A DNA stretch of 64,000 nucleotides from Variovorax fucosicus (GCF_030316825.1 NZ_JASZYU010000004.1:496001-560000), one strand, 5' to 3'; shown: positions 29,734 through 39,337, counted from the stretch's first letter. Numbers and translations: made by a program. Notes: generated by a model from the letters alone, not told the origin.

Positions 29734-30959
29734 ATTCCGGGGCGGCACGCGCTGCCGCCGAACGCGCGGCGCGCGACTCCTACGGGCGACTGCTGTCGAT
29801 CCTGTCGGCGCGCACGCGCGACATCGCCCTGGCCGAGGACGCGCTGGCCGACGCTTTCGAAAGCGCGCTCGAAAGCTGGCCGCGCACCGGCGTGCCGGAC
29901 AACCCCGCGGCCTGGCTCGTCACCACCGCACGGCGCAAGACACTCGATGTGTGGCGCCATGACCAGGTGCGCGAGGCGGCGGCGCACACGCTGCACCTGC
30001 TTGCTGACGAGTTCACCGAAAGCGAAGCCACCGGCGCCGTGCCCGACGAGCGGCTGCGGCTGCTGTTCGTCTGTGCCCACCCGGCCATCGACGCCGCGGC
30101 GCGCACTCCGCTGATGCTGCAGACCGTGCTGGGCCTCGACGTGCAACGCATGGCCGGCGCCTTCCTCACCGCGCCGGCCACGCTGGGCCAGCGACTGGTG
30201 CGCGCCAAGGCGCGTATTCGCCAGGCCGGCATTCCGTTCGAGTTTCCCGAGGCGCGCGAACTGCCGGATCGGCTGCAGGATGTGCTCGACGGCATCTATG
30301 CCGCCTACGGCACCGGTTGGGACGATGTCGACGGCACCGACAGCACGCGCCGCCTCAGCACCGAAGCGATCGAGCTCGGCGCGCTGCTGTGCCGTTTGAT
30401 GCCCTCGGAGCCCGAACCGCTGGGCCTGCTCGCGCTGATGCTGTTCTGCGAAGCGCGCACGCAGGCTCGGCGCGACGCCGCCGGCGCCTACGTGCCGCTC
30501 GACGCGCAGGACACCTCGCGCTGGGCCATGCCGATGGTGGCCGAGGCCGAGCGCGCGCTGCAGCATGCAGCCACCCTGTCGTCGCCCGGCCCGTACCAGC
30601 TGGAAGCGGCAATCCAGTCGGCGCATACGCAGCGTTGCCTCGGCGCCGAAGTGCCGGCCGCAGCGCTCGTGACGCTCTACGACGGCCTGCTCGCACTGCG
30701 GCCCGGCGTGGGCGCACAGGTCAGCCGCTGCTGCGCGGTGGCACGCGCGGAAGGTGCGGCGGCGGGCCTGGCGGCACTCGACGCGCTCGATGCCGGGATG
30801 GTGGCTGGCTACCAGCCGTGGTGGGCGGCGCGCGCCCATATGCTGGTGGAAACGGGCCGCCGCGGCGAAGCCCGCATCGCCTACCAGCGCGCGATCGGCC
30901 TCGCGGCGCAGCCCCAGGTGCGTGCGCATCTGGCGCGCATGGCGGCTGCCGCAGCCTGA
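29730..30959 (+). CDS. ECF42-type RNA polymerase sigma factor with C-terminal extension
   Basis: A 409-residue sigma factor. Residues 1-75 form region 2 (SYGRLLSILSARTRDIALAEDALADAF; DNPAAWLVTTARRKTLD), and about 95-165 form region 4. Some 230 further residues form a helical, TPR-like extension (LALMLFCEARTQAR, YQLEAAIQSAHTQ, YQRAIGLA). ECF42 factors usually lack an anti-sigma factor, and the extension governs activity; none is encoded nearby. GTG 29730 overlaps the DGPF stop (GTGA). The signal and regulon are unknown. Confidence 0.9.
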   Translation: MNSGAARAAAERAARDSYGRLLSILSARTRDIALAEDALADAFESALESWPRTGVPDNPAAWLVTTARRKTLDVWRHDQVREAAAHTLHLLADEFTESEATGAVPDERLRLLFVCAHPAIDAAARTPLMLQTVLGLDVQRMAGAFLTAPATLGQRLVRAKARIRQAGIPFEFPEARELPDRLQDVLDGIYAAYGTGWDDVDGTDSTRRLSTEAIELGALLCRLMPSEPEPLGLLALMLFCEARTQARRDAAGAYVPLDAQDTSRWAMPMVAEAERALQHAATLSSPGPYQLEAAIQSAHTQRCLGAEVPAAALVTLYDGLLALRPGVGAQVSRCCAVARAEGAAAGLAALDALDAGMVAGYQPWWAARAHMLVETGRRGEARIAYQRAIGLAAQPQVRAHLARMAAAAA

Positions 30960-30968
30960 GGCGCCCGG

Positions 30969-30980
30969 CACAATCGGGCC
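30969..30980 (+). promoter_or_regulatory. Weak -10-like box before the FtsX-type permease gene
   Basis: CACAAT (30969-30974, four of six consensus bases) ends 6 bases before ATG 30981. The spacing equals that of other suspected leaderless starts in the window and suggests expression partly independent of the sigma-factor gene. No -35 element is clear. Confidence 0.25.
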
Positions 30981-33554
30981 ATGCGCGCCCTGCTCTCCAC
31001 CTTCTCCTGGCAGGAGCTGCGCCATCACCCGTGGCGCAATGCCGCCGCCGTGGTGGCGGTGATGCTGGGCGTAGCACTGGCTTTCTCGGTGCACCTGATC
31101 AACGCCTCGGCGCTCGACGAGTTCTCGAGCGCGGTGCGTTCGGTCAACGGCCAGCCCGATCTGGAGCTGCGCGCCTCGCAGGGCAGCTTCGACGAGGCGC
31201 TGTTCACGCGCGTGGCACGCGATCCGCGCGTAGCGCTCGCCAGCCCCGTGGTCGAAATCAACACGCTCGCATTGGCGCCGGCCCTGGCGGCGCCGCTGCC
31301 GATCCGCGTGATCGGCGTCGACGCGCTGGCGCTGCCGGCGATTGCGCCGGCCTTGATGCCGCGGCCGGCGTCGGGCGCGCCGCGCTTCGCGCTGTTCGCG
31401 CCGGGCCAGGTGTTCCTCAATGCCGCGGCGCGCACCGCGCTGGGCGATGTGGCGACGATCGAACTCAAGGACGGCGCGACGCAGCACCGCGTGCAGGTCG
31501 CCGGCAGCGTGGCAGCTGGCGGCGCCGCGCTGGCGGTGATGGACATCGGCGCCGCGCAGGATCTGTTCCAGCGCGGCGGACGGCTCACGCGCATCGACCT
31601 GCGGCTCGCCGCCGGCACCGACCGCGGCGCGTTCGTGCAGTCGCTACAGCAGTCGCCCGGTTGGCCGGCAGCAGTTCAGATCGCCGAGCCCGGCGATGCG
31701 GCGCAGCGCGTGAGCAACCTGTCGCGCGCCTACCGCGTCAACCTTACTGTGCTGGCACTGGTGGCGCTGTTCACCGGCGCGTTTCTCGTGTTCTCGGTGC
31801 TGGCGCTCAGCGTGACCAAGCGCGCACAGCAGTTCGCGCTGCTCGGTGTGCTGGGGCTCACGCCGAAGCAGCGGCTGCGGCTGGTGCTGGTGGAGTCGCT
31901 GGTGCTCGGCATGGTCGGCAGCCTCGCGGGGATCGCGCTCGGCACTGCACTGGCCGCGTTTGCGCTGCGCGTGCTGGGCGGGGATCTCGGAGGCGGCTAC
32001 TTCGCCGGTGCGGCGCCGTCGCTGCAATGGAGCACCGCGGCCGCAGGGGTCTACGGCACGCTCGGCATGCTGGCCGCGATGGTCGGTGGCTGGTATCCGG
32101 CGCGTGCAGCCCAAGGGTTGCCGGAAGCCCAGACGCTCAAAGGGTTGGGCGCTGCACCGGCCGCGTCAGGACGGCACTGGATCGCGATCCTGTTGATCGC
32201 TGCCGGCACCCTGCTGGCAGGCGCTCCAGCCGTTTTCGGCATGCCGATTGCGGCCTACTTGTCGGTCGGACTGCTACTGGTGGGTGGCATCACCGGGCTG
32301 CCGGGTTTGATCGCGCTCGTTTACGACCGGCTGGCGCCGAGGGTGGCGCGGCGCCTGCTGCCGCTCCTGGCCGTGGAGCGCGCGCGGCGCATGCGCGGCA
32401 CCGCCGCCGTGGCGGTGAGCGGCGTGGTGGCGAGCCTGAGCCTGGCCGTGGCGCTCACCGTGATGGTCGCGAGTTTTCGCGATTCGGTAACGCGCTGGCT
32501 CGACGTGGTGCTGCCAGCCGACCTCTACCTGCGCGCGGCCAACGTCGGCACCTCCAGCGGGCCCAGCGACACCGGCGCCTTCGCACCCGCACTGGTACAG
32601 GCCATCGCGCAGGTGCCCGGCGTGGCGCGCGTCGGCACGGTGCGCGCACGGCCGGTGTCGCTGGTGTCGACACAGCCGCCGGTGATGCTGCTGGCGCGCA
32701 GCTTCGATGGGGAAGCATCGCAGTCGCTGCCGTTGATGGGCGATGCGCTGCCAGTGCCTGCAGGGCAGATCGGCGTCTACGTGAGCGAGGCGATGGTCGA
32801 CCTGTACGGCGCAAGGCCCGGCACGGTGTTCGCGCCTCTCTCCAAGGCATTCGGGACCTCGGCGACTGCAGGCACGGCGCAGCCCGCCGTCTTTTTCGTC
32901 GCCGGCGTCTGGCGCGACTACGTGCGGCAGTTCGGCTCCATCGTGCTCGACTCGCGCGATTTCGAACGGCTCACCGGCGACCGCAGCGTCAACGACGTGT
33001 CGCTCTGGCTCGCACCCGGCGCGACCGAAGCGCAGGTGCAGCAGTCCATCCGCGCGCTGATCGCGCAGCAGCAGCCGGCCGGCGGCGCTGTCGAGTTCGC
33101 ATCGGTCGGCCAGTTGCGCGCCACCTCGCTGCGCATCTTCGACCGCAGCTTCGCCGTCACCTACTGGCTGCAGGCGGTGGCCATCGCGATCGGCCTGTTC
33201 GGCGTCGCCGCGAGCTTCAGCGCGCAGGTGCTGGCACGGCGCAAGGAGTTCGGCCTGCTCGCGCACCTGGGCTTCACGCGGCGCCAAGTGCTGGCAGTGG
33301 TGGCCGGCGAAGGCGCGGCCTGGACGGTGATCGGAGCCTTCGCCGGGCTGGCACTGGGACTGGCCGTATCGGTGGTGCTGGTGAAAGTGGTCAACCCGCA
33401 GAGCTTCCACTGGACCATGGACATGCTGGTACCTTGGGGCCGCCTGCTCGCGCTGTGTGCGGCAGTGGTCGCGGCCGGCACGATCACGGCCTGGCTGGCG
33501 GGCCGTGCGGCGGCGGGGCAGGATGCGGTGCTGGCGGTAAAGGAGGATTGGTGA
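30981..33554 (+). CDS. FtsX-like ABC permease with two FtsX domains (AttFG/YbbP type)
   Basis: An 857-residue inner-membrane protein: an N-terminal transmembrane helix (about 17-38), a periplasmic domain to about 255, three helices of the first FtsX domain (LALVALFTGAFLVFS onward), further helices near 395-450, then a second periplasmic domain and a C-terminal FtsX domain (YWLQAVAIAIGLFGVAA; EFGLLAHLGFTRRQ). Such permeases, with a LolD-type ATPase and an AttH lipocalin protein, form lipoprotein- or lipid-handling systems. Candidate ATPase and AttH genes are in this window but are not adjacent. Confidence 0.88.
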   Translation: MRALLSTFSWQELRHHPWRNAAAVVAVMLGVALAFSVHLINASALDEFSSAVRSVNGQPDLELRASQGSFDEALFTRVARDPRVALASPVVEINTLALAPALAAPLPIRVIGVDALALPAIAPALMPRPASGAPRFALFAPGQVFLNAAARTALGDVATIELKDGATQHRVQVAGSVAAGGAALAVMDIGAAQDLFQRGGRLTRIDLRLAAGTDRGAFVQSLQQSPGWPAAVQIAEPGDAAQRVSNLSRAYRVNLTVLALVALFTGAFLVFSVLALSVTKRAQQFALLGVLGLTPKQRLRLVLVESLVLGMVGSLAGIALGTALAAFALRVLGGDLGGGYFAGAAPSLQWSTAAAGVYGTLGMLAAMVGGWYPARAAQGLPEAQTLKGLGAAPAASGRHWIAILLIAAGTLLAGAPAVFGMPIAAYLSVGLLLVGGITGLPGLIALVYDRLAPRVARRLLPLLAVERARRMRGTAAVAVSGVVASLSLAVALTVMVASFRDSVTRWLDVVLPADLYLRAANVGTSSGPSDTGAFAPALVQAIAQVPGVARVGTVRARPVSLVSTQPPVMLLARSFDGEASQSLPLMGDALPVPAGQIGVYVSEAMVDLYGARPGTVFAPLSKAFGTSATAGTAQPAVFFVAGVWRDYVRQFGSIVLDSRDFERLTGDRSVNDVSLWLAPGATEAQVQQSIRALIAQQQPAGGAVEFASVGQLRATSLRIFDRSFAVTYWLQAVAIAIGLFGVAASFSAQVLARRKEFGLLAHLGFTRRQVLAVVAGEGAAWTVIGAFAGLALGLAVSVVLVKVVNPQSFHWTMDMLVPWGRLLALCAAVVAAGTITAWLAGRAAAGQDAVLAVKEDW

Positions 33555-33626
33555 GCGCTGCTCCCGCTCAGCAGGCGTTCGGGTTCTTCGCCATCAGCGA
33601 GCTGGGCAGTTCGGCGCGCTGGGTGC

Positions 33627-34277
33627 TCATGCTGCACAGGCTCTGCCTGCCCCCAGGATTTCCTCTTCAGACGGAAGTTTCCCAATCCCCGCCAACCCCT
33701 CGGCCGCGCACTCCACATAGGCCCACCGCACGATCCCCGTGCGGTCGATCATGAACAGCCCCTTCAGCTGCGGCCATTGCCGCTCGACGTCGCCCTGGTC
33801 GGCCGGTGTGAACGCGTAGCCGTCCCGCTCCTGCAGCACCTTGCCCGCCTGCGAGATCGGCAGCGGCTCGGGCAGCTCGCCGGTGGGGTTGATGCGCACC
33901 GTCTCCATCGCTTCCAGCAAGGCCGGCGTGACCTCCGGCTTCGGGATGCCATAGGCACGGTGGGTCGAGAGCGCGGGGTCGGCGGCCAGGGCCAGGCGCG
34001 TGGGCCTGAACTTGAAATACAGGCGCGCGTTCTCCGGCGCGGTGGCCACCACCGCCAGGCTCTCGACGCCCATGGCCTTGAGCCGGCCCTCGAAGGCGCC
34101 GAGCTGCACCAGCTGTCGGCGGCAGAAGGGGCACCACAGGCCCAGCAGCAGCGACAGGAAGAGCGGGCTGCGTCCACGGTAGTCGTCGAGCGAGATGAGG
34201 CCGCTGCCGGCGATCGCCGGCAGGGCAAAGCCCGGCGCCAGCTCGCCGGGTGCCACGGGTTGCGTTGTGATGGCCAT
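33627..34277 (-). CDS. AhpC/TSA-like thioredoxin-fold protein
   Basis: A 216-residue peroxiredoxin-like protein. The N-terminal half has the redoxin pattern FALPAIAGSG followed by LGLWCPFCRRQL, a C-x-x-C centre rather than the single peroxidatic cysteine of typical peroxiredoxins. The C-terminal part keeps GLFMIDRTGIVRWAYVE. It may be a thiol oxidoreductase or peroxidase; no leader peptide is present. AGGAG precedes ATG 34277. It is the first gene of the block lying between the permease and the AttH-like gene, and it follows the cyclase gene on the same strand by 24 bases. Confidence 0.85.
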   Translation of the reverse strand: MAITTQPVAPGELAPGFALPAIAGSGLISLDDYRGRSPLFLSLLLGLWCPFCRRQLVQLGAFEGRLKAMGVESLAVVATAPENARLYFKFRPTRLALAADPALSTHRAYGIPKPEVTPALLEAMETVRINPTGELPEPLPISQAGKVLQERDGYAFTPADQGDVERQWPQLKGLFMIDRTGIVRWAYVECAAEGLAGIGKLPSEEEILGAGRACAA

Positions 34278-34301
34278 GATGGAGCGACTCCTTCCTGCAG
34301 T

Positions 34302-37300
34302 TCAGCATAGGAACGGAAGGACGACCAGCGCGTCGGGATCGAGGCCCGCCCGCTCGCAGGTGTCCTGGGCCAGCGCCATGTAGCGCTCGGCCTGCACGCC
34401 ATCATCAACGTCGAGGTACAAGGTTGCAAGCCCTTCATAGCAGGGAAAAAGTAACTGAGGCTCGGCGCTGGTCTCGGCCAGGGCCAGCGCCTCCTGGTAA
34501 TGGCGCAGCGCGCGCGCCGATTCGCCGTGGCACTGGTAGATCTGGGCCAGCACCACCAGCGAGACGGCCAGGTGGTCCAGCTGGCCGGTACTGCGGTCGA
34601 TGCGGATGGCGGTGTTGGCCGCGTCCACGCCGCGCTCGTCGCAGCGGTTGGTGAGGGTGCAATACGCCACCGCCAGGTTGGCCGACAGGCGCGACTGCAG
34701 GCCGAGGTCGCCGATGCGCCTGGCCGTCTGCAGGCCGCGCTCGCAGGCCTCGATGGCGCGCTGCGGGGCGCTGGAGCTGTAGAGCACGCCCAGGTTCGAC
34801 AGGGCCCGGCATTCGGCCTGGGGCAGATCCACCGCACGCGCCACCGCGACGCTGCGCTCGAGCCGGTCGACGGCCTCGTCGAGCCGGTCCAGCCGGGCCA
34901 GGGCCACACCCTGGATGTTGAGCGAGAGCGCGACCGCGGCACGCAGGTTGCGGTGCTCCTCCTCGTCGGCGGGCTGCTGCGCTTCGAGCGCCTCCAGGTG
35001 GCCGAGCGCGCGCCCGGTCCAGTCCAGGGCGCCGTGGTTGTCGGCGTTGCGAAAGTGCAGCTCGCCCATCTTCTGGTAGAGCCAGGCGCGCTCGATGTGC
35101 GGGGCGGCGCCGTCCATGAGCGCAAGACCCGTCGCCAGGCATTGCTGGGCCTCGGCGCGTTCGCCGGACTCCCAGCGCAGGGCCGAGAGCTTGCGCAGCA
35201 GGCGGGCCTCGGCCACGCGGTCGCCGCTGTGCGACCGGCCTTCGCGCGCAGCGCCCAGGTGCCGGGTGGCCTCGGCGATGCGGCCGGCGGGCGCGAGCAC
35301 GTCGCCCAGGCGCTCGCGCACATCCAGGCGCTGGTCCTGCGTGCCCTCGCAGGCCTCCAGGGTGTCGAGCGCAAGCTGGTAGTCGCGGATGGCGTCGGCA
35401 TTGGCGTAGGCGCCGCGCGCCCAGTCACCGGCGGCGACCAGGTAGTGCGCGCCGCGCGCCTTGTCCGCGCCCAGGCGGAAGTGGTGGGCCAGGGCCTGCA
35501 GCGCCTCGAGCTGCCGGGGCGCGCCGCCGCACTGCGCCTCGAGCGCCTGGCCGATGCGGGTGTGCAGCTCGGTGCGCCGGCGCAGCAGCAGGCTCTGGTA
35601 GGCCACCTCCTGGAACAGGCCGTGGCGAAAGCGGAACTCGCGGCCGTCCGATGCCGGCACGACAGCGAGCAGGCCGGCATCGACCAGTCCGTCCAGCGCT
35701 TCCGGCAGCGCCGGGGCGGCGCTCGCGACGGTACGCAGCAGCGCCTCGGCGAAGTTGGGCCCGATCACCGCGGCCTCGCGCAGGGCCAGGCGCGCGGGGG
35801 CGGGCAGCCGGTCGATGCGGCCCAGCAGCAACCCGTGGATGGTCGAGGGCACCTGCGCTGCCGTCGCGCGCGGACTGCAGGTCCAGCCCTCCGCCCCATG
35901 CGACAGCAGGCCGTCGGCGATCAGCGCGCGCGCCATCTCCTCGAGGAAGAGCGGGTTGCCACCGGCATGTTCGACGATGCGCCGGCGCAGCGCCGCGGGC
36001 AGCGCGCCTTGGGAGCTGCCGAACAGCGCATCGAGCATGGCCTCGCTGCAGCGCGCCGACAGGGGCTCGAGCCGCAGCACGGTCTGCGCCGCCGCGGCCT
36101 CGGCCCAGGCCTCGAGCGCGGGCGCCGGGCGCTGCGTCACCAGCAGCATGAAGGGCCGCTCGCGCAGCCGCTCCAGCAGGAAGTGCAGCAGCTCGAGGGA
36201 GGCGGCATCGGTCCAGTGCAGGTCCTCCACGATCATCATCACCGCGCCCTGCTGCAGCCGGCGTTCGACCACCGCGTACACGGCGGCGAAGATCTGTTGC
36301 TTGAGCTGCTCCGGGTCCAGGTAGCGGGTGTGCACATCCTCGGCCTCGAGGCCCAGCACGTAGCCGAGGAAGGCCGAGAGCTGCTGCGTCTCGGCCGCCT
36401 GCGCGCCCAGGACGGTCAGACCCGCTGCGACTTTCTGCCGCGCCACGTCCGGAGCGTCCTGCGCACTCACGCCGTAGGCGTCGCGCAGCAGCGCTGCCGG
36501 CACGCCGTAGGCGCGCTCGCCGAGCGAGGAACAGGCGGCGCGGCGCATGGCGACGCCCTCCAGCCGGCCCTGCGCCGCGAGCTGCTCCAGGAACTCCGAT
36601 AGCAGCCGGGTCTTGCCGGTGCCCGCCTCGGCCACGATGCGCAGCAGGTTGCTGTGGCCGGCACGCACCTGGTCGAAGCGCTCGTGCAGCAGTTGCAGCT
36701 CGGCGCCGCGGCCGATCAGCGCGCTGGCCAGCCCGTGCGCCTGCAGGCCGCGCGTCGGCCGCGGGGCCGACAGCGCGGCCCCGAGGCGCCATGCCGCCAT
36801 CGGCTGCGCCATGCCCTTGAGCGCCAGTTCGCCCACCGGCTCGAAATCGAAGGCATGCTGGGTCAGTTGCCAGGTCGTGCGGCTGACCAGGGTCTGGCCG
36901 GCGTCGGCCGCGCCCTGCAAACGCGCGGCGGCGTTCACCGTGTCGCCGGTGACAGCGTAGGCGCCGTCATCCTTCGATCCGAGCTGGCCCGCCACCACCG
37001 GCCCGGTGTGCACGCCGATGTGCAGGGCCAGCGGCCGGCCGAGGCGCGCCGCCCAGCGCCCGCTCAGCGCGCCGGCCTGGCGATGCAGCAGCAGCGCCGC
37101 GTTCAGCGCGCGCTCCGGGTCCTCCTCGTGTGCCACGGGCGCGCCGAACACGGCCATCACCGCGTCGCCGACGAATTTCTCGACGAAGCCGTCGAAGCGC
37201 CGGATGGTGGCGGCCATCAGCGCGAAGAGCTCGGTCTGCAGCGCGCGCAGCTCCTCGGCGTCCACCGTTTCGGCCAGCGCGGTGAAGCCCGACAGGTCGG

Positions 37301-37454
37301 CGAACAGCACCGTGACCATGCGGCGGTCAGATTCAGGCTCGGGTTCGGGGGAGGGTTCGGGGGCGGGAGGCGGGGCTGCGGCCAGCCGGGTCCCGCACCT
37401 CGGGCAGAAGGCGAATGTGCGATCGACATCGAATCCGCAGGCGGGGCAGGCCAT
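34302..37454 (-). CDS. Class III adenylate cyclase fused to AAA ATPase and TPR domains
   Basis: A 1050-residue multidomain protein. A zinc-ribbon (C3, C6, C17, C20) and a Pro/Glu linker precede a class III cyclase domain (46-180). Metal aspartates D53 and D97, lysine K93 and the transition-state pair N174/R178 (GDTVNAAARL) are all present, so it should be active and make cAMP. Then comes a STAND-like AAA ATPase (P-loop EAGTGKT, K281; MMIVEDLHWTD) and about 400 residues of TPR helices. Such proteins probably sense a ligand or partner through the TPR part. A Crp-type regulator gene is nearby. Confidence 0.9.
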   Translation of the reverse strand: MACPACGFDVDRTFAFCPRCGTRLAAAPPPAPEPSPEPEPESDRRMVTVLFADLSGFTALAETVDAEELRALQTELFALMAATIRRFDGFVEKFVGDAVMAVFGAPVAHEEDPERALNAALLLHRQAGALSGRWAARLGRPLALHIGVHTGPVVAGQLGSKDDGAYAVTGDTVNAAARLQGAADAGQTLVSRTTWQLTQHAFDFEPVGELALKGMAQPMAAWRLGAALSAPRPTRGLQAHGLASALIGRGAELQLLHERFDQVRAGHSNLLRIVAEAGTGKTRLLSEFLEQLAAQGRLEGVAMRRAACSSLGERAYGVPAALLRDAYGVSAQDAPDVARQKVAAGLTVLGAQAAETQQLSAFLGYVLGLEAEDVHTRYLDPEQLKQQIFAAVYAVVERRLQQGAVMMIVEDLHWTDAASLELLHFLLERLRERPFMLLVTQRPAPALEAWAEAAAAQTVLRLEPLSARCSEAMLDALFGSSQGALPAALRRRIVEHAGGNPLFLEEMARALIADGLLSHGAEGWTCSPRATAAQVPSTIHGLLLGRIDRLPAPARLALREAAVIGPNFAEALLRTVASAAPALPEALDGLVDAGLLAVVPASDGREFRFRHGLFQEVAYQSLLLRRRTELHTRIGQALEAQCGGAPRQLEALQALAHHFRLGADKARGAHYLVAAGDWARGAYANADAIRDYQLALDTLEACEGTQDQRLDVRERLGDVLAPAGRIAEATRHLGAAREGRSHSGDRVAEARLLRKLSALRWESGERAEAQQCLATGLALMDGAAPHIERAWLYQKMGELHFRNADNHGALDWTGRALGHLEALEAQQPADEEEHRNLRAAVALSLNIQGVALARLDRLDEAVDRLERSVAVARAVDLPQAECRALSNLGVLYSSSAPQRAIEACERGLQTARRIGDLGLQSRLSANLAVAYCTLTNRCDERGVDAANTAIRIDRSTGQLDHLAVSLVVLAQIYQCHGESARALRHYQEALALAETSAEPQLLFPCYEGLATLYLDVDDGVQAERYMALAQDTCERAGLDPDALVVLPFLC

Positions 37455-37520
37455 GGCCCGGCCATGGTACTGCGGGGCCCCGGCGCGTGGCAGGGGGCGC
37501 GCCCTGCCCGCGGCGCGGAT

Positions 37521-39170
37521 TCAGAGCAGCTCCTCGTTGACGAAGACCGAGACCACCGACAGGCGCAGCTGTGTGGCCCAGCTCAAGTTAGGCTCCTGCG
37601 CGAACACGACCGGCTCGGCACCGCCTGGGGCGATCCACTGCAGACCCTGGCCGCCGCCGTTGCTGCGGACTTCGTAGCTGAGGTGCTGGCGCTCGCCGCG
37701 CAGCAGGCTGGCCACCTGGCCGGCGAGCTCGGGGCTGTCGACGATCAGGCCCATCTCGGTGTTGCAGTGGGCCGAGCGGCGGTCCATGTTCATGGAGCCG
37801 ATGTAGAGCCAGCGCGTGTCCACCACCGCCACCTTGGCATGCAGGCGGCCAAGCGAACCGCGCAGTTCGCCGGCGGCGGCACGCGTGTCCTCGGCGCCGG
37901 GCATCAGCTCGTACAGCGAAACGCCCATGTCCAGCAGAGCGCTGCGATAGCGGGCATAGCCAACGTGCACCAGCGGCTCGTCGGTGGTGGCGAGCGAGTT
38001 GGTCATGACCGAGACGCGCACCCGGCCGGCGGTGGCCTGCTTCAGGACGGCCATCGTGCGGCGGCTGGGCACGAAATAGGGCGAGGCCAGCAGCACTTCG
38101 GAGCGCGCGGATTGCAGCAACTCGAGCTTGCCGTTCATCACGGCGCCGTCGGTCGGGGAGGCATCGCCGCCGTTCGCCTTGGCGGGTGCGTCGGCAATCA
38201 CGCGAACGCCGGCCATGTGCAGCGCGAGGCGGCCGCTCGCCAGCTGGGTGCCGACGCTGCTCTGGCCGAGCGGGTCGCGCGTCGCCACCGGCAACTCGGC
38301 GGTGTCGGCCTGCTGCACGGCGGCGTCGAACTGCTGGCGGGCCGCTTCCGGCGTGAGTGACGGGTCGACCAGGCGCTGGATCGGGTAGGCCTGCTCGCTG
38401 TTCCAGTAGCCGTCGAACACGGCCGACAGGGCCTGCACCGCGGGGCCGGCCGCCAGCATGTCCATGTCGATGAAGTTGGCGGGGCCGCTGCGGTCGAAGT
38501 ACTCGTCGGCGATGTTGCGGCCACCGGTGACGGCGATCGCGTTGTCGGCCACCAACAGCTTGTTGTGCATGCGGCGGTTGATGCGCGAGAACTGGTGCGC
38601 CGAGAACAGCACGCGCGCGGCAACGCCGCCGTCGCGCACCGGCAGCGGGTTGAACATGCGCAGCTCGACGTTCGGGCGGGCGGCCAGGCCGACCAGCAGC
38701 GCGTCCTCGCCGGCGGCATGCAGGTCGTCCACCAGCAGGCGCACGCGCACGCCGCGCGCGGCGGCGGCGGCCAGCTCGCGCAGGAACTGGCGGCCGGAGG
38801 CGTCGTCGGCGATCTGGTAGTACTGCGCATCGATGCTCTTCTGGGCGGCGCGGGCCAGGGCGATGCGGGCCTCGAAGGCCTGGTCGCCGGCCGGCAGCAG
38901 GCGCAGGCCGGACTGTTGTTCGCCGGCGGCGGGCATGGAGGCGGTGGCCACGGCGGCCAGGCGGGTGTCGGCCACGTCGGTGCGGGCTTGCGAGACAGGC
39001 CGCTGCCCGGCGTCCGGCAGGCTGGCGCAGCCCACCAGCATCCCTGCCAGGACCAGCACGAAGGCTGCCGCCGCCAGCCGCAGATCGACCCGGGCCTGGC
39101 CCATCGCGATCAGCCGCAGGCCGAGGCAGTGAGCAATCAGAAGAGGGCTGCGGGTGAAAGAGGCGGTCAT
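37521..39170 (-). CDS. Phospholipase D/cardiolipin synthase-family lipoprotein
   Basis: A 549-residue protein with two HKD motifs: H202-N-K204...D209 (MHNKLLVAD) and H444-A-K446...D451 (LHAKVAVVD), each followed by the GG/GS-N segment. A hydrophobic stretch ending in LVGC (C48) looks like a lipobox, so it may be an envelope lipoprotein. ATG 39170 has GGAG at good spacing; a later ATG would give a more classical 26-residue lipoprotein signal but lacks a ribosome site. It could synthesise cardiolipin or hydrolyse phosphodiesters. A CRP-type site lies upstream. Confidence 0.88.
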   Translation of the reverse strand: MTASFTRSPLLIAHCLGLRLIAMGQARVDLRLAAAAFVLVLAGMLVGCASLPDAGQRPVSQARTDVADTRLAAVATASMPAAGEQQSGLRLLPAGDQAFEARIALARAAQKSIDAQYYQIADDASGRQFLRELAAAAARGVRVRLLVDDLHAAGEDALLVGLAARPNVELRMFNPLPVRDGGVAARVLFSAHQFSRINRRMHNKLLVADNAIAVTGGRNIADEYFDRSGPANFIDMDMLAAGPAVQALSAVFDGYWNSEQAYPIQRLVDPSLTPEAARQQFDAAVQQADTAELPVATRDPLGQSSVGTQLASGRLALHMAGVRVIADAPAKANGGDASPTDGAVMNGKLELLQSARSEVLLASPYFVPSRRTMAVLKQATAGRVRVSVMTNSLATTDEPLVHVGYARYRSALLDMGVSLYELMPGAEDTRAAAGELRGSLGRLHAKVAVVDTRWLYIGSMNMDRRSAHCNTEMGLIVDSPELAGQVASLLRGERQHLSYEVRSNGGGQGLQWIAPGGAEPVVFAQEPNLSWATQLRLSVVSVFVNEELL

Positions 39171-39228
39171 GGCGGACTCCATCTGGCTTGGGGGGCCGGT
39201 GAAATCGACTCGCGCCGGCCATGACTCC

Positions 39229-39234
39229 AATCTA
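39229..39234 (-). promoter_or_regulatory. Possible -10 box of the phospholipase-D gene
   Basis: On the minus strand TAGATT (39229-39234) would start transcription near 39222. The centre of the CRP-type palindrome is then about 64 bases upstream, close to the distance used for class I CRP activation. The -35 box is poor, as expected for an activated promoter. This is a tentative reading. Confidence 0.3.
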
Positions 39235-39278
39235 GACAGAGCCCTCTTTTTTCTCGATGAAGCAGTGCGCAGCGCCGA

Positions 39279-39294
39279 TGTGAACTGCGTCACA
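39279..39294. promoter_or_regulatory. Perfect CRP-type operator
   Basis: TGTGAACTGCGTCACA has both half-sites TGTGA and TCACA exactly and the canonical 6-base spacer. It lies between the divergent phospholipase-D and Crp-family genes. The adjacent regulator has the R-E-x-x-x-R recognition-helix residues that read this sequence in E. coli CRP, so autoregulation and control of the phospholipase gene are likely. Confidence 0.75.
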
Positions 39295-39337
39295 CGCGGG
39301 GCGCGGTCGATAATCGTTCGTCACATCGGAGGGCCTC

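Noticed and set aside
30317-33754. 1145-codon plus-strand frame over the sigma factor and permease genes
   Set aside because: It is out of frame with two well-supported genes, and its translation is low-complexity Arg/Gly/Ala sequence.
33764-35680. 638-codon minus-strand frame over the thioredoxin-fold and cyclase genes
   Set aside because: It is a shifted frame of both genes; its serine/arginine-rich translation has no domain.
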